Positions 1 to 5,539 of a DNA stretch of 6,611 nt are shown piece after piece; the first letter of the stretch is position 1, and each line of letters begins with the position of its first letter. Below the pieces are notes generated by a model. It searched no databases. It saw only the letters and a program-made list of their open reading frames with translations, and was not told where the DNA came from. This DNA comes from Flavobacterium psychrophilum. GTDB lineage: Bacteria > Bacteroidota > Bacteroidia > Flavobacteriales > Flavobacteriaceae. The stretch is from NCBI GenBank assembly GCA_945905915.1, contig CAMDQL010000087.1:1-6611 (forward strand), in the 5' to 3' direction. The position numbers and the translations under genes are program-made.

Positions 1-438
1 GTTCGTGACCCAAATATTGACCCGGTTGCAGCTTTAGATTTGAAACGTAAAATTGATGCTTCAAACCAAGTTCGTACCGATATGGTGGAGTACATTGATA
101 GTTATTTCTTAGATAAATACAAGAATGTTCAGGTTAAACCAAATGCAAAAATAAACACCGAAAGTCCAGCTTGGGCAATTGATCGTTTATCAATTTTAGC
201 TTTGAAAATTTACCACATGAATGAAGAGGCAACTCGTGCCGAAGCAACTGCTGAGCACCGAGCAAAATGTCAAGAAAAATTAAACGTATTGTTAGACCAA
301 AAAAACGATATGTTTACTTCAATCAGTCAATTAATTGAAGATATTGAAGCAGGCGACAAATACATGAAAGTATACAAACAAATGAAAATGTACAACGACG
401 AGGAGTTAAATCCGGTGTTGTATCAAAATAAAAAATAG
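1..438 (+). CDS. DUF4254 domain protein, 3' part (5' end outside window)
   Basis: The reading frame is open from the first base to a TAG stop, giving 145 visible codons. The 5' end lies left of the window, so the TTG at position 40 is not taken as a start. Visible residues 55-73 (SPAWAIDRLSILALKIYHM) and 121-133 (YMKVYKQMKMYND), then LNPVLY at 136-141, match what I recall of the DUF4254 family, a roughly 200-residue, mostly helical soluble family found mainly in Bacteroidota; about a quarter would then be missing. No signal peptide or membrane segment is visible in this part. The glycosyltransferase gene starts 7 nt downstream, so the two are probably cotranscribed and translationally close. 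I infer a role in surface polysaccharide or LPS assembly from this pairing only; no biochemical function is established to my knowledge. Confidence 0.86.
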   Translation, partial: VRDPNIDPVAALDLKRKIDASNQVRTDMVEYIDSYFLDKYKNVQVKPNAKINTESPAWAIDRLSILALKIYHMNEEATRAEATAEHRAKCQEKLNVLLDQKNDMFTSISQLIEDIEAGDKYMKVYKQMKMYNDEELNPVLYQNKK

Positions 439-445
439 TAATCTA

Positions 446-1486
446 TTGCTATCTAAACCAAAACATATATTGGTAATAAGGCTCTCAGCCATGGGTGATG
501 TCGCAATGACAGTTCCTGTGTTGAGAGCCTTAGTTTTACAACATCCCGACGTAAAAATAACGATCGTTTCAAGACCATTCTTCCAACCTTTTTTTGAAGG
601 CATTCCGAATGTGAATTTCTTTGGAGTAGATTTGAAAGAACGCCACAAAGGTTTTTTAGGATTATTCCGATTGTTTTCTGATTTAAGAAAATTAAACATT
701 GATGCTGTTGCCGATTTACATAATGTGCTTCGTTCTAAAGTAGTTCGAACATTATTCGCGTTAAGCGGAAAAAAAGTAGCTGCAACCGATAAAGGTAGAG
801 CCGAAAAAAAAGCGTTAACTAGTTTGACTAATAAAGTTTTTGCTCCATTGAAACCAATGATTGAAAGACATGTGGATACGTTCAAACAACTTGGATTTTC
901 AATAGATTTAGCGAATCCTAAATTTCCTGAAAAAGCTATTTTATCAGAAGAAATCATTTCTTTTACAGGAACTAAAAATCAAAATTGGATTGGAATTGCC
1001 CCTTTTGCACAATACGAAAGTAAAGTCTATCCATCAGATTTAATGCAAAAAGTAATAGACGATTTAGCTAAAAATAAAAACGTTAAAATCTTTTTATTTG
1101 GCGGAGGCGCAACAGAGATTCAGAAATTAAAACAATTACAAAACAACCACGATAATGTCATTATTGTTGCGGGTAAATTATCATTTGAAGCAGAAATACA
1201 ATTAATTTCCAATTTAGACATCATGCTTTCCATGGATTCTGGAAACTCACATATTTCGTCTATGTTAGGTGTAAAAGTTATTACACTTTGGGGCGCTACC
1301 CATCCTTTTGCAGGTTTCAAACCATTTAATCAACCCGATGATTTTTGTCTGACTTCAGATAGAAAACAATATCCATTTTTGCCTACTTCGGTGTACGGAA
1401 ATAAAAAAGTAGCAGGCTATGAAAATGCAATGCGAACGATTTTACCTTTTCAGGTCATTGAAAAAATAAATTCCAATCTTACCTAA
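446..1486 (+). CDS. Family 9 glycosyltransferase (heptosyltransferase-like)
   Basis: This 346-residue protein has the two Rossmann-like halves of GT9 (GT-B fold) enzymes, which move heptose or another sugar from a nucleotide donor onto lipid A-core or a related acceptor at the cytoplasmic face of the inner membrane. Seen: KHILVIRLSAMGDVAMTVP at 6-24 (first strand and the Gly-Asp acceptor loop), DLHNVLRS at 90-97, APFAQYESKVYP at 185-196 with the expected Lys193, FGGGATE at 218-224, and the donor-site motif MDSGNSHI at 263-270 followed by TLWGATHP at 280-287. Length is normal for the family. The start is TTG at 446: the frame is closed by TAA at 407-409, no ATG or GTG occurs before the ATG at 491, and that ATG would delete the conserved first strand. 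It follows the DUF4254 gene by 7 nt, probably in one operon. The sugar and acceptor cannot be read from sequence. Confidence 0.9.
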   Translation: MLSKPKHILVIRLSAMGDVAMTVPVLRALVLQHPDVKITIVSRPFFQPFFEGIPNVNFFGVDLKERHKGFLGLFRLFSDLRKLNIDAVADLHNVLRSKVVRTLFALSGKKVAATDKGRAEKKALTSLTNKVFAPLKPMIERHVDTFKQLGFSIDLANPKFPEKAILSEEIISFTGTKNQNWIGIAPFAQYESKVYPSDLMQKVIDDLAKNKNVKIFLFGGGATEIQKLKQLQNNHDNVIIVAGKLSFEAEIQLISNLDIMLSMDSGNSHISSMLGVKVITLWGATHPFAGFKPFNQPDDFCLTSDRKQYPFLPTSVYGNKKVAGYENAMRTILPFQVIEKINSNLT

Positions 1487-1523
1487 ATAAAATTTGAATT
1501 TGGATTTTTTTATTTGGAATTTT
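1468..1523 (+). terminator. Weak possible terminator between convergent genes
   Basis: The arm TCCAA at 1472-1476 can pair with TTGGA at 1500-1504 (AAA/TTT adds three pairs beyond one mismatch), followed by seven Ts at 1505-1511. Alternatively AAATTCCAA at 1468-1476 pairs perfectly with TTGGAATTT at 1514-1522. Both loops are long and AT-rich, and the first arm lies inside the last glycosyltransferase codons. Some termination is expected in this 42-bp gap between convergent genes, but the structure is poor. Confidence 0.25.
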
Positions 1524-1528
1524 GCCCA

Positions 1529-2581
1529 CTAAACATCATCAAAATCAATTTTAATGGTTGTCGTTGTTGGATAAGCTTGACACGCTAAAGTCAATCCTTC
1601 GGCTACTTCAGATTCGTTTAAAATTTGATTTTTCTTCATTTCCGCAGCACCTTCGGTTATTCTGCAAATACAACTGCTGCAAATGCCGCCTTGACAAGAA
1701 TACGGAACATCTATACCTTGCTTCAAAGCCGCTTCTAATAAAGTTTGTTGCTGACTCATTTCAAAAGTGGTTTCTTCACTATCTACCAAAATAGAAATCT
1801 TAGTATGACCATCTGCGCCACTAGTTGCTTCTTTATTGTTTGAAGATGTTGAGAACAATTCGAATTTAATATCTGAATCTGAAATGTTATTTTCTTTCAA
1901 AGTATTTGAAACCAAATTGATCATTTCTTCTGGCCCACACAAATAGAATTTTGAAAACTCCATTTCGGCATGTTTATTTTTTAAGATAAAATTCACTGTG
2001 GTATGGTCGATTCTGCCAAGTAAAGCGTTATCTGCGGTTGATTGACTGTACACATTTTGCACAAACAAACGCCCTACATATTGCAACTGTAAGTCGTGTA
2101 ATTGGTTATGAAAAATGGTGTCTTTTTCCGATTTATTTCCGTAAACCAAGACAAATGTGCTATTAGGTTCTTCTTCTAAAACCGATTTTAAAATCGAAAA
2201 TACAGGCGTAATTCCGCTTCCAGCCACAAAAGCTGCGTAGTTTTTTTGACGATCTGTTTTGGGTTCGAATGTGAATTTTCCTTCAGGAGTTCCTACTTCA
2301 ATTACATTTCCAACGGCTAGTTTTTCATTAGCAAATTTTGAGAAAAATCCGTTTTTTACTGCTTTTACTGCAATTCGCAATTCGCCACTTTTTGGAGCCG
2401 AACAAATAGAATAGGCTCTTCTAATTTCTTGTCCGTCCAATGTAACTTTTAAGTTTACATATTGACCGGCAACAAAAGTATAATGTGATTTTAATTCCTC
2501 GGGAACATTAAATAAAATGGAAACCGCATCGGCTGTTTCTTTGATAATTTCTTTAATGCTTAATTTATAAAATGATGACAT
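1529..2581 (-). CDS. PaaE-like NAD(P)H-dependent flavin/2Fe-2S oxidoreductase
   Basis: This 350-residue soluble enzyme carries electrons from NAD(P)H through a flavin to a 2Fe-2S cluster and on to a partner protein. Domains in order: FAD-binding barrel at about 1-105 with RRAYSICSAP (54-63); NAD(P)-binding domain at about 110-245 with AGSGITP (120-126), YGNKSEKDTIF (147-157) and YLCGPEEM (213-220); then a plant-type ferredoxin domain at about 260-350. Its cluster ligands are Cys296, Cys301 and Cys304 in CQGGICSSC, plus Cys334 in LACQ. All expected motifs are intact and the length fits PaaE (phenylacetyl-CoA epoxidase reductase) and related ferredoxin reductases. No other paa gene is in the window, so phenylacetate degradation is not supported here; a fatty-acid or other oxygenase, or ferredoxin reduction in general, is equally possible. 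The start is ATG at 2579-2581, 17 nt after a TAnnTTTG element. The gene follows the thioesterase by 50 nt but seems separately transcribed. Confidence 0.92.
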   Translation of the reverse strand: MSSFYKLSIKEIIKETADAVSILFNVPEELKSHYTFVAGQYVNLKVTLDGQEIRRAYSICSAPKSGELRIAVKAVKNGFFSKFANEKLAVGNVIEVGTPEGKFTFEPKTDRQKNYAAFVAGSGITPVFSILKSVLEEEPNSTFVLVYGNKSEKDTIFHNQLHDLQLQYVGRLFVQNVYSQSTADNALLGRIDHTTVNFILKNKHAEMEFSKFYLCGPEEMINLVSNTLKENNISDSDIKFELFSTSSNNKEATSGADGHTKISILVDSEETTFEMSQQQTLLEAALKQGIDVPYSCQGGICSSCICRITEGAAEMKKNQILNESEVAEGLTLACQAYPTTTTIKIDFDDV

Positions 2582-2597
2582 GTGTGTTTGTTTTTTA

Positions 2598-2605
2598 CAA
2601 AAATA
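2598..2605 (-). promoter_or_regulatory. Bacteroidota -7 promoter element for the reductase gene
   Basis: The minus strand reads TATTTTTG, a match to TAnnTTTG, ending 16 nt before the ATG, which implies a leader of about 10 nt. No clear TTG -33 element is found at the usual spacing, since that stretch is occupied by the thioesterase terminator hairpin. Such matches arise easily in AT-rich DNA, so this is tentative. Confidence 0.38.
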
Positions 2606-2627
2606 AAAAAAAGAGCCTGTAGGTTCT
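2599..2627 (-). terminator. Probable intrinsic terminator of the thioesterase gene
   Basis: On the minus strand AGAACC (2627-2622), a TACA loop, and GGCTCT (2617-2612) form a 6-bp stem with one A-C mismatch. It is followed by a run of Ts (2611-2605) and, after one A, five more. It lies just after the TAA of the thioesterase gene. The stem is short, so termination may be partial. The T-run overlaps the -7 element of the next gene. Confidence 0.5.
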
Positions 2628-2631
2628 GGAT

Positions 2632-3144
2632 TTATTCCATAAACAACGCTCTTAATTCCGTTGCTTCGTTGGGTTTCATTTTTCCGGCTAATACTAAGCT
2701 TAATTGTTTTCTTCGTAATGCGGCGGCAAATCGATCTTTTTCTAAATCGGTTTCGGGAACAATTGGCGGCACAGGAATAGGTCTTCCAGTTTCATCAACT
2801 GCTACAAAAGTATAAATGGCCTCGTTGGCTTTATTTTTAATCCCGGATTCTCTGTCTTCAATCCATACATCAATAAAAATCTCCATAGAAGTATTGAATG
2901 TTCTGGAAACTTTCGATTCCACGGTTACAACACTTCCTAACGGAATGGCTCTATTAAATGCCACATGATTCACCGATGCCGTTACACAAATTCTACGCGA
3001 ATGTCTTCTTGCAGTAATACTAGCAGCTCTATCCATACGCGCTAATAATTCGCCACCAAATAAATTATTCAACGGATTGGTTTCTCCCGGCAATACTAAG
3101 TCGGTTAAAGTGGTGACTGATTCTGAAGGAAATTTTGGTTGCAT
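2632..3144 (-). CDS. Acyl-CoA thioesterase, single hotdog domain (YciA/ACOT type)
   Basis: This 170-residue cytoplasmic enzyme should hydrolyse acyl-CoA thioesters to free acid and CoA. One hotdog fold spans about residues 8-125: the signature NPLNNLFGGELLARMD at 23-38 holds the LFGG turn at the start of the long helix and Asp38, which aligns with the catalytic aspartate of YciA-type enzymes. NHVAFNRAIPLGSVV (59-73) is the typical following strand region. The remaining 45 residues form a charged, helical tail (EKDRFAAALRRKQLSL) without a second hotdog, so the active form is probably an oligomer. Length and motifs are normal and chain-length preference cannot be read. The start is ATG at 3142-3144, preceded by an A-rich leader and a TATCTTTG promoter element; there is no Shine-Dalgarno site. 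It lies between the SPOR protein gene and the reductase gene, all on the minus strand, with terminator-like hairpins on both sides. Confidence 0.92.
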   Translation of the reverse strand: MQPKFPSESVTTLTDLVLPGETNPLNNLFGGELLARMDRAASITARRHSRRICVTASVNHVAFNRAIPLGSVVTVESKVSRTFNTSMEIFIDVWIEDRESGIKNKANEAIYTFVAVDETGRPIPVPPIVPETDLEKDRFAAALRRKQLSLVLAGKMKPNEATELRALFME

Positions 3145-3155
3145 TGTTTTTTTTG

Positions 3156-3163
3156 CAAAGATA
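3156..3163 (-). promoter_or_regulatory. Bacteroidota -7 promoter element for the thioesterase gene
   Basis: The minus strand reads TATCTTTG followed by C and a run of As, ending 11 nt before the ATG. It fits TAnnTTTG exactly and implies a very short leader. No TTG -33 element lies at the expected distance; the nearest TTTTG is about 40 nt upstream, in the preceding terminator. Confidence 0.5.
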
Positions 3164-3189
3164 ACGAGGAATTAGAAAATAAAACACAT

Positions 3190-3214
3190 AAAAAAATCCC
3201 AAAACTGAGATTTT
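3190..3214 (-). terminator. Intrinsic terminator of the HU/SPOR protein gene
   Basis: On the minus strand AAAATCTC (3214-3207), an AGTTTT loop, and GGGATTTT (3200-3193) form an 8-bp stem with one G-U pair, ending in an unbroken run of seven Ts (3196-3190). It starts 27 nt after the stop codon, as expected for a rho-independent terminator. It separates this gene from the thioesterase gene. Confidence 0.68.
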
Positions 3215-3240
3215 AATACTTTTTATGTAATAAGTTGCTT

Positions 3241-4173
3241 TTAGTCGATCAACAACCAAGCTTCTGCATTATGTGATTTTTGTATCGCTCTACGTTCTGA
3301 TTGTGCTTCGTTAAGTGTTTTAAAACTTGCATACACTACAGGGTATAATTTGTGTTTATTCAACGGAAGCATTTTAGCGTTTTCAAAACCAGCAGCAGTA
3401 AGTTCTGCAATTGCTTTATTTGCATTTTCTTCGCTTCTATAAGCGCCTGCAACTAAATGATAGGGCATTTTTTCTTCAACAATTGCCAACTCTACCGATG
3501 GAATCGGATTGGAAAGCATAAAAGTAGCTTCTTGAATTTGTTGTTGCACTTTTTCTTGCACTTTTTTCTCAACAATCAAAGTTTGCTCCATTACTTGTTG
3601 GTCATAATACATTTTATAACCAAAAGTTCCAGCGCCAAACATAACTGTAAAAACAGCAGCATATTTTAAATAAGAATAATTTCTTTTTCGTTGAGGTGTA
3701 AAAATAATCGGTGCTCTTTCTTCTAAAGCCTCTACTTCTTGTTTTAATTTTTCTCTTGTAATTTCAGGAGAAACAAAAGAAGTTAGCCCAAAAGCATCGG
3801 TCAAATAATTAATGGTATTTGCAGGCTCAAAAACCCAATTCATTTCATTATTAACAGAAATTTCACCAATATTTTTTAACGCTAATCGATTGCGATTTTG
3901 TAACAAATAAGTCCATTCAGCTGCAACATCATTTATTTTTATAACTGCCAATTCATAAGACATTTTTTCTTGTAATGCCACGTGGTTAGCTAATAATCCA
4001 TCGTTATTTTTTACATTTGCATTAAATGAAACCACCTTTTTAGGCGGAAAAAACGAGCTCGCACTACCTGTTACATGAGCTGATACGGTTTCGGTTAAAA
4101 ATGCACCAAAACCAGGCACAGTTACGCACTGATAACGATATAATAAGTCGGAAATGTGTTTTTCTATCTGCAT
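3241..4173 (-). CDS. HU-CCDC81 and SPOR domain inner-membrane protein
   Basis: This 310-residue protein has a mosaic layout. Residues 1-75 (IEKHISDLLYRYQCVTVPGFGAFLTE at the start) resemble the first bacterial HU-CCDC81 domain, and about 76-132 the second; these are IHF/HU-like folds. A charged segment (139-155, 161-164) leads to one membrane helix at about 169-187, preceded by QRKR, so the N-terminus should be cytoplasmic. A Gln/Glu/Lys-rich, coiled-coil-prone linker (191-216) follows, then a SPOR domain at about 236-310 (YHLVAGAYRSEENANKA near its start, VVYASFKTLNEA at 279-290, AWLLID at the end). SPOR domains bind denuded septal peptidoglycan, so the protein probably sits at the division site. 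DNA binding by the HU part is not proven. The start is ATG at 4171-4173, supported by a full promoter upstream. It is transcribed divergently from dprA. Confidence 0.88.
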   Translation of the reverse strand: MQIEKHISDLLYRYQCVTVPGFGAFLTETVSAHVTGSASSFFPPKKVVSFNANVKNNDGLLANHVALQEKMSYELAVIKINDVAAEWTYLLQNRNRLALKNIGEISVNNEMNWVFEPANTINYLTDAFGLTSFVSPEITREKLKQEVEALEERAPIIFTPQRKRNYSYLKYAAVFTVMFGAGTFGYKMYYDQQVMEQTLIVEKKVQEKVQQQIQEATFMLSNPIPSVELAIVEEKMPYHLVAGAYRSEENANKAIAELTAAGFENAKMLPLNKHKLYPVVYASFKTLNEAQSERRAIQKSHNAEAWLLID

Positions 4174-4178
4174 AACAA

Positions 4179-4209
4179 CAAAGTTAGATAATCAATGCTA
4201 ATTTCAAAA
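4179..4209 (-). promoter_or_regulatory. Two-part Bacteroidota promoter for the HU/SPOR gene
   Basis: On the minus strand TTTTG (4209-4205) is separated by 18 nt from TAACTTTG (4186-4179), a full match to the TTTG, 17-23 nt, TAnnTTTG consensus used by the primary sigma factor of this phylum. The ATG follows 5 nt after the -7 element, so the transcript would be nearly leaderless. Confidence 0.62.
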
Positions 4210-4211
4210 TT

Positions 4212-4234
4212 TTATTAACAAAAATTATTAACAA
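4212..4234. repeat. Tandem 10-bp direct repeat in the divergent promoter region
   Basis: TTATTAACAA occurs at 4212-4221 and again at 4225-4234, a 13-bp period, just upstream of the -33 element of the HU/SPOR promoter. It could be a regulator site, but the sequence is all A/T except one C per copy and may be chance. It differs from a DnaA box (TTATCCACA) at two positions. Confidence 0.3.
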
Positions 4235-4312
4235 TTTTATTTTTAGTCTTTGTTTTAATTTTCAAATTCTAGGGGTTTTACGGTTCAGGCCTTTTTCTTT
4301 GTTTAAAAAATC

Positions 4313-4343
4313 TTTGGTTTATTTCTAAAAACTGCTATTTTTG
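4313..4343 (+). promoter_or_regulatory. Two-part Bacteroidota promoter for dprA
   Basis: TTTG at 4313-4316 is separated by 19 nt from TATTTTTG at 4336-4343, a full consensus match. Transcription would begin near 4349, leaving a leader of about 30 nt before the ATG at 4381. The leader has no Shine-Dalgarno motif and no clear hairpin. Confidence 0.62.
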
Positions 4344-4380
4344 TACTTCAATTATATGCCAAATAAATTTTATATCCGCC

Positions 4381-5487
4381 ATGACACAATCAGAATTGTA
4401 CCACACGCTTGCGCTCATGCAAGTGGAAGGAGTAGGAGATGTAATCGCCAAAAAACTCATCCAACATTGCGGAAACGCAGAAGCAGTATTTACTTCAAAG
4501 AAATCCCAACTTCAAAAAATTGACGGCATTGGTTCGGTCGTAATTAAAAATTTACAAGATAAAGCTGTATTTGTAAAAGCGGAAGCCGAAATCCAATTCA
4601 TAGCGCAAGAAAATATTTTCACCACCTATTTTCAAGAAGAAAACTATCCCGAACGATTAAAACACTGTTACGATAGTCCGGTACTTTTGTTTCAAGCAGG
4701 AAATATCAATTTACAAAACCGTAGAGTAATTAGTATTGTTGGCACACGCCAAATTACCTCTTATGGTGTGGAATTTACAAAAAAATTTCTGGAAGAAATT
4801 GCACAATTAAATCCTATTATTGTTAGTGGGTTTGCTTATGGTGTAGATATTTATGCCCATCAAATGGCAATGGATTATGGCTTGCAAACGATAGGTGTAT
4901 TAGCACATGGTTTGAATCAAATTTATCCCAAAACTCATAAAAAGTATATGGCAAAAATGGAACAAAACGGAGGATTTTTAACCGAGTTTTGGAGCACCAG
5001 TAAACCAGATAAAGAAAATTTTATCAAGCGCAACAGAATCGTAGCCGGCATTAGTGAAGCCACTGTTGTAATTGAAAGCGCCGAAAAAGGCGGATCATTA
5101 GTCACTGCAAATTTAGCTAATGATTACAACCGAGATGTGTTTGCAGTTCCGGGGAGAACCACTGATAAATATAGCCAAGGATGCAATAATTTGATTAAAA
5201 CCCAGCGTGCTAATTTGCTAACATCGGCGGCAGATTTGGTGTACATTTTAAATTGGGAACTGCAACGCGAATCGCAAAAAGCAGTTCAAAAACAATTATT
5301 TATTTCCTTAACGAATGAAGAACAGAAAATCTATGATTACCTTCAAAAAACAGGAAAAGAAATGATGGACATTATTGCTTTAGAATGTGATTTTCCTATT
5401 TATCGCATTTCTTCTATATTGTTGAACATGGAATTAAAAGGAGTAATTCGTCCTTTGCCAGGAAAGATTTTTGAAGCGGTTTTGTAA
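4381..5487 (+). CDS. dprA: DNA-processing protein DprA (Smf)
   Basis: DprA binds incoming single-stranded DNA in the cytoplasm during natural transformation and loads RecA on it; many bacteria not known to be competent also keep it. The 368-residue protein has all three usual parts: an N-terminal helix-hairpin-helix/SAM-like region (about 6-60, with VEGVGDVIAKKL and IDGIGSVVIKNL), a Rossmann-type core (about 80-290), and a C-terminal winged-helix domain (about 308-366). Core motifs are intact: VGTRQITSYG at 120-129, SGFAYGVDIYAH at 149-160, NFIKRNRIVAGIS at 213-225, KGGSLVTANLA at 236-246 and FAVPGR at 254-259. The start is ATG at 4381, the first in frame before the helix-hairpin-helix region, behind a consensus promoter. 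The gene is divergent from the HU/SPOR gene and convergent with trpS, so it is probably monocistronic. No com genes are in the window, so competence of the host cannot be judged. Confidence 0.97.
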   Translation: MTQSELYHTLALMQVEGVGDVIAKKLIQHCGNAEAVFTSKKSQLQKIDGIGSVVIKNLQDKAVFVKAEAEIQFIAQENIFTTYFQEENYPERLKHCYDSPVLLFQAGNINLQNRRVISIVGTRQITSYGVEFTKKFLEEIAQLNPIIVSGFAYGVDIYAHQMAMDYGLQTIGVLAHGLNQIYPKTHKKYMAKMEQNGGFLTEFWSTSKPDKENFIKRNRIVAGISEATVVIESAEKGGSLVTANLANDYNRDVFAVPGRTTDKYSQGCNNLIKTQRANLLTSAADLVYILNWELQRESQKAVQKQLFISLTNEEQKIYDYLQKTGKEMMDIIALECDFPIYRISSILLNMELKGVIRPLPGKIFEAVL

Positions 5488-5526
5488 AAAACCTCAAAAA
5501 TTAGACAGCTAATCGTTGAGGTTTTT
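5487..5526. terminator. Strong bidirectional terminator between dprA and trpS
   Basis: AAAAACCTCAA (5487-5497) and TTGAGGTTTTT (5516-5526) are perfect 11-bp inverted arms. Inside them ATTAG (5500-5504) and CTAAT (5509-5513) form a second perfect 5-bp stem around an ACAG loop, leaving a 2x2 internal loop (AA/CG). The T-run on one strand and A-run on the other make it work for both dprA and the convergent trpS. Its first base is the last base of the dprA stop codon. Confidence 0.9.
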
Positions 5527-5539
5527 ATATGTTATTTTA

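Noticed and set aside
40..438. TTG at position 40 as the start of the first gene
   Set aside because: The frame stays open to the left edge, and the family is about 200 residues, so the gene simply begins outside the window.
406..957. Long open frame on the minus strand (183 codons) opposite the glycosyltransferase and the DUF4254 end
   Set aside because: It lies opposite well-conserved GT9 motifs, its translation resembles no family I recognise, and it has no promoter element or A-rich start region of its own.
3065..3259. Minus-strand open frame of 64 codons spanning the thioesterase start and the preceding gap
   Set aside because: It runs through a terminator hairpin and promoter and overlaps two convincing genes; the protein is an AT-driven, Phe/Tyr/Lys-rich shadow.
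2632..4173. A three-gene operon of HU/SPOR protein, thioesterase and reductase
   Set aside because: Each gene has its own TAnnTTTG element, and terminator-like hairpins lie between them; read-through cannot be excluded, but separate units fit better.
4212..4234. TTATTAACA repeats as DnaA boxes or an origin
   Set aside because: Two of nine positions differ from the consensus in both copies, there are no further boxes, and dnaA or other origin genes are absent.
4341..4523. Plus-strand open frame of 60 codons overlapping the dprA start
   Set aside because: It begins inside the predicted dprA -7 element and continues out of frame through dprA codons; composition is shadow-like.
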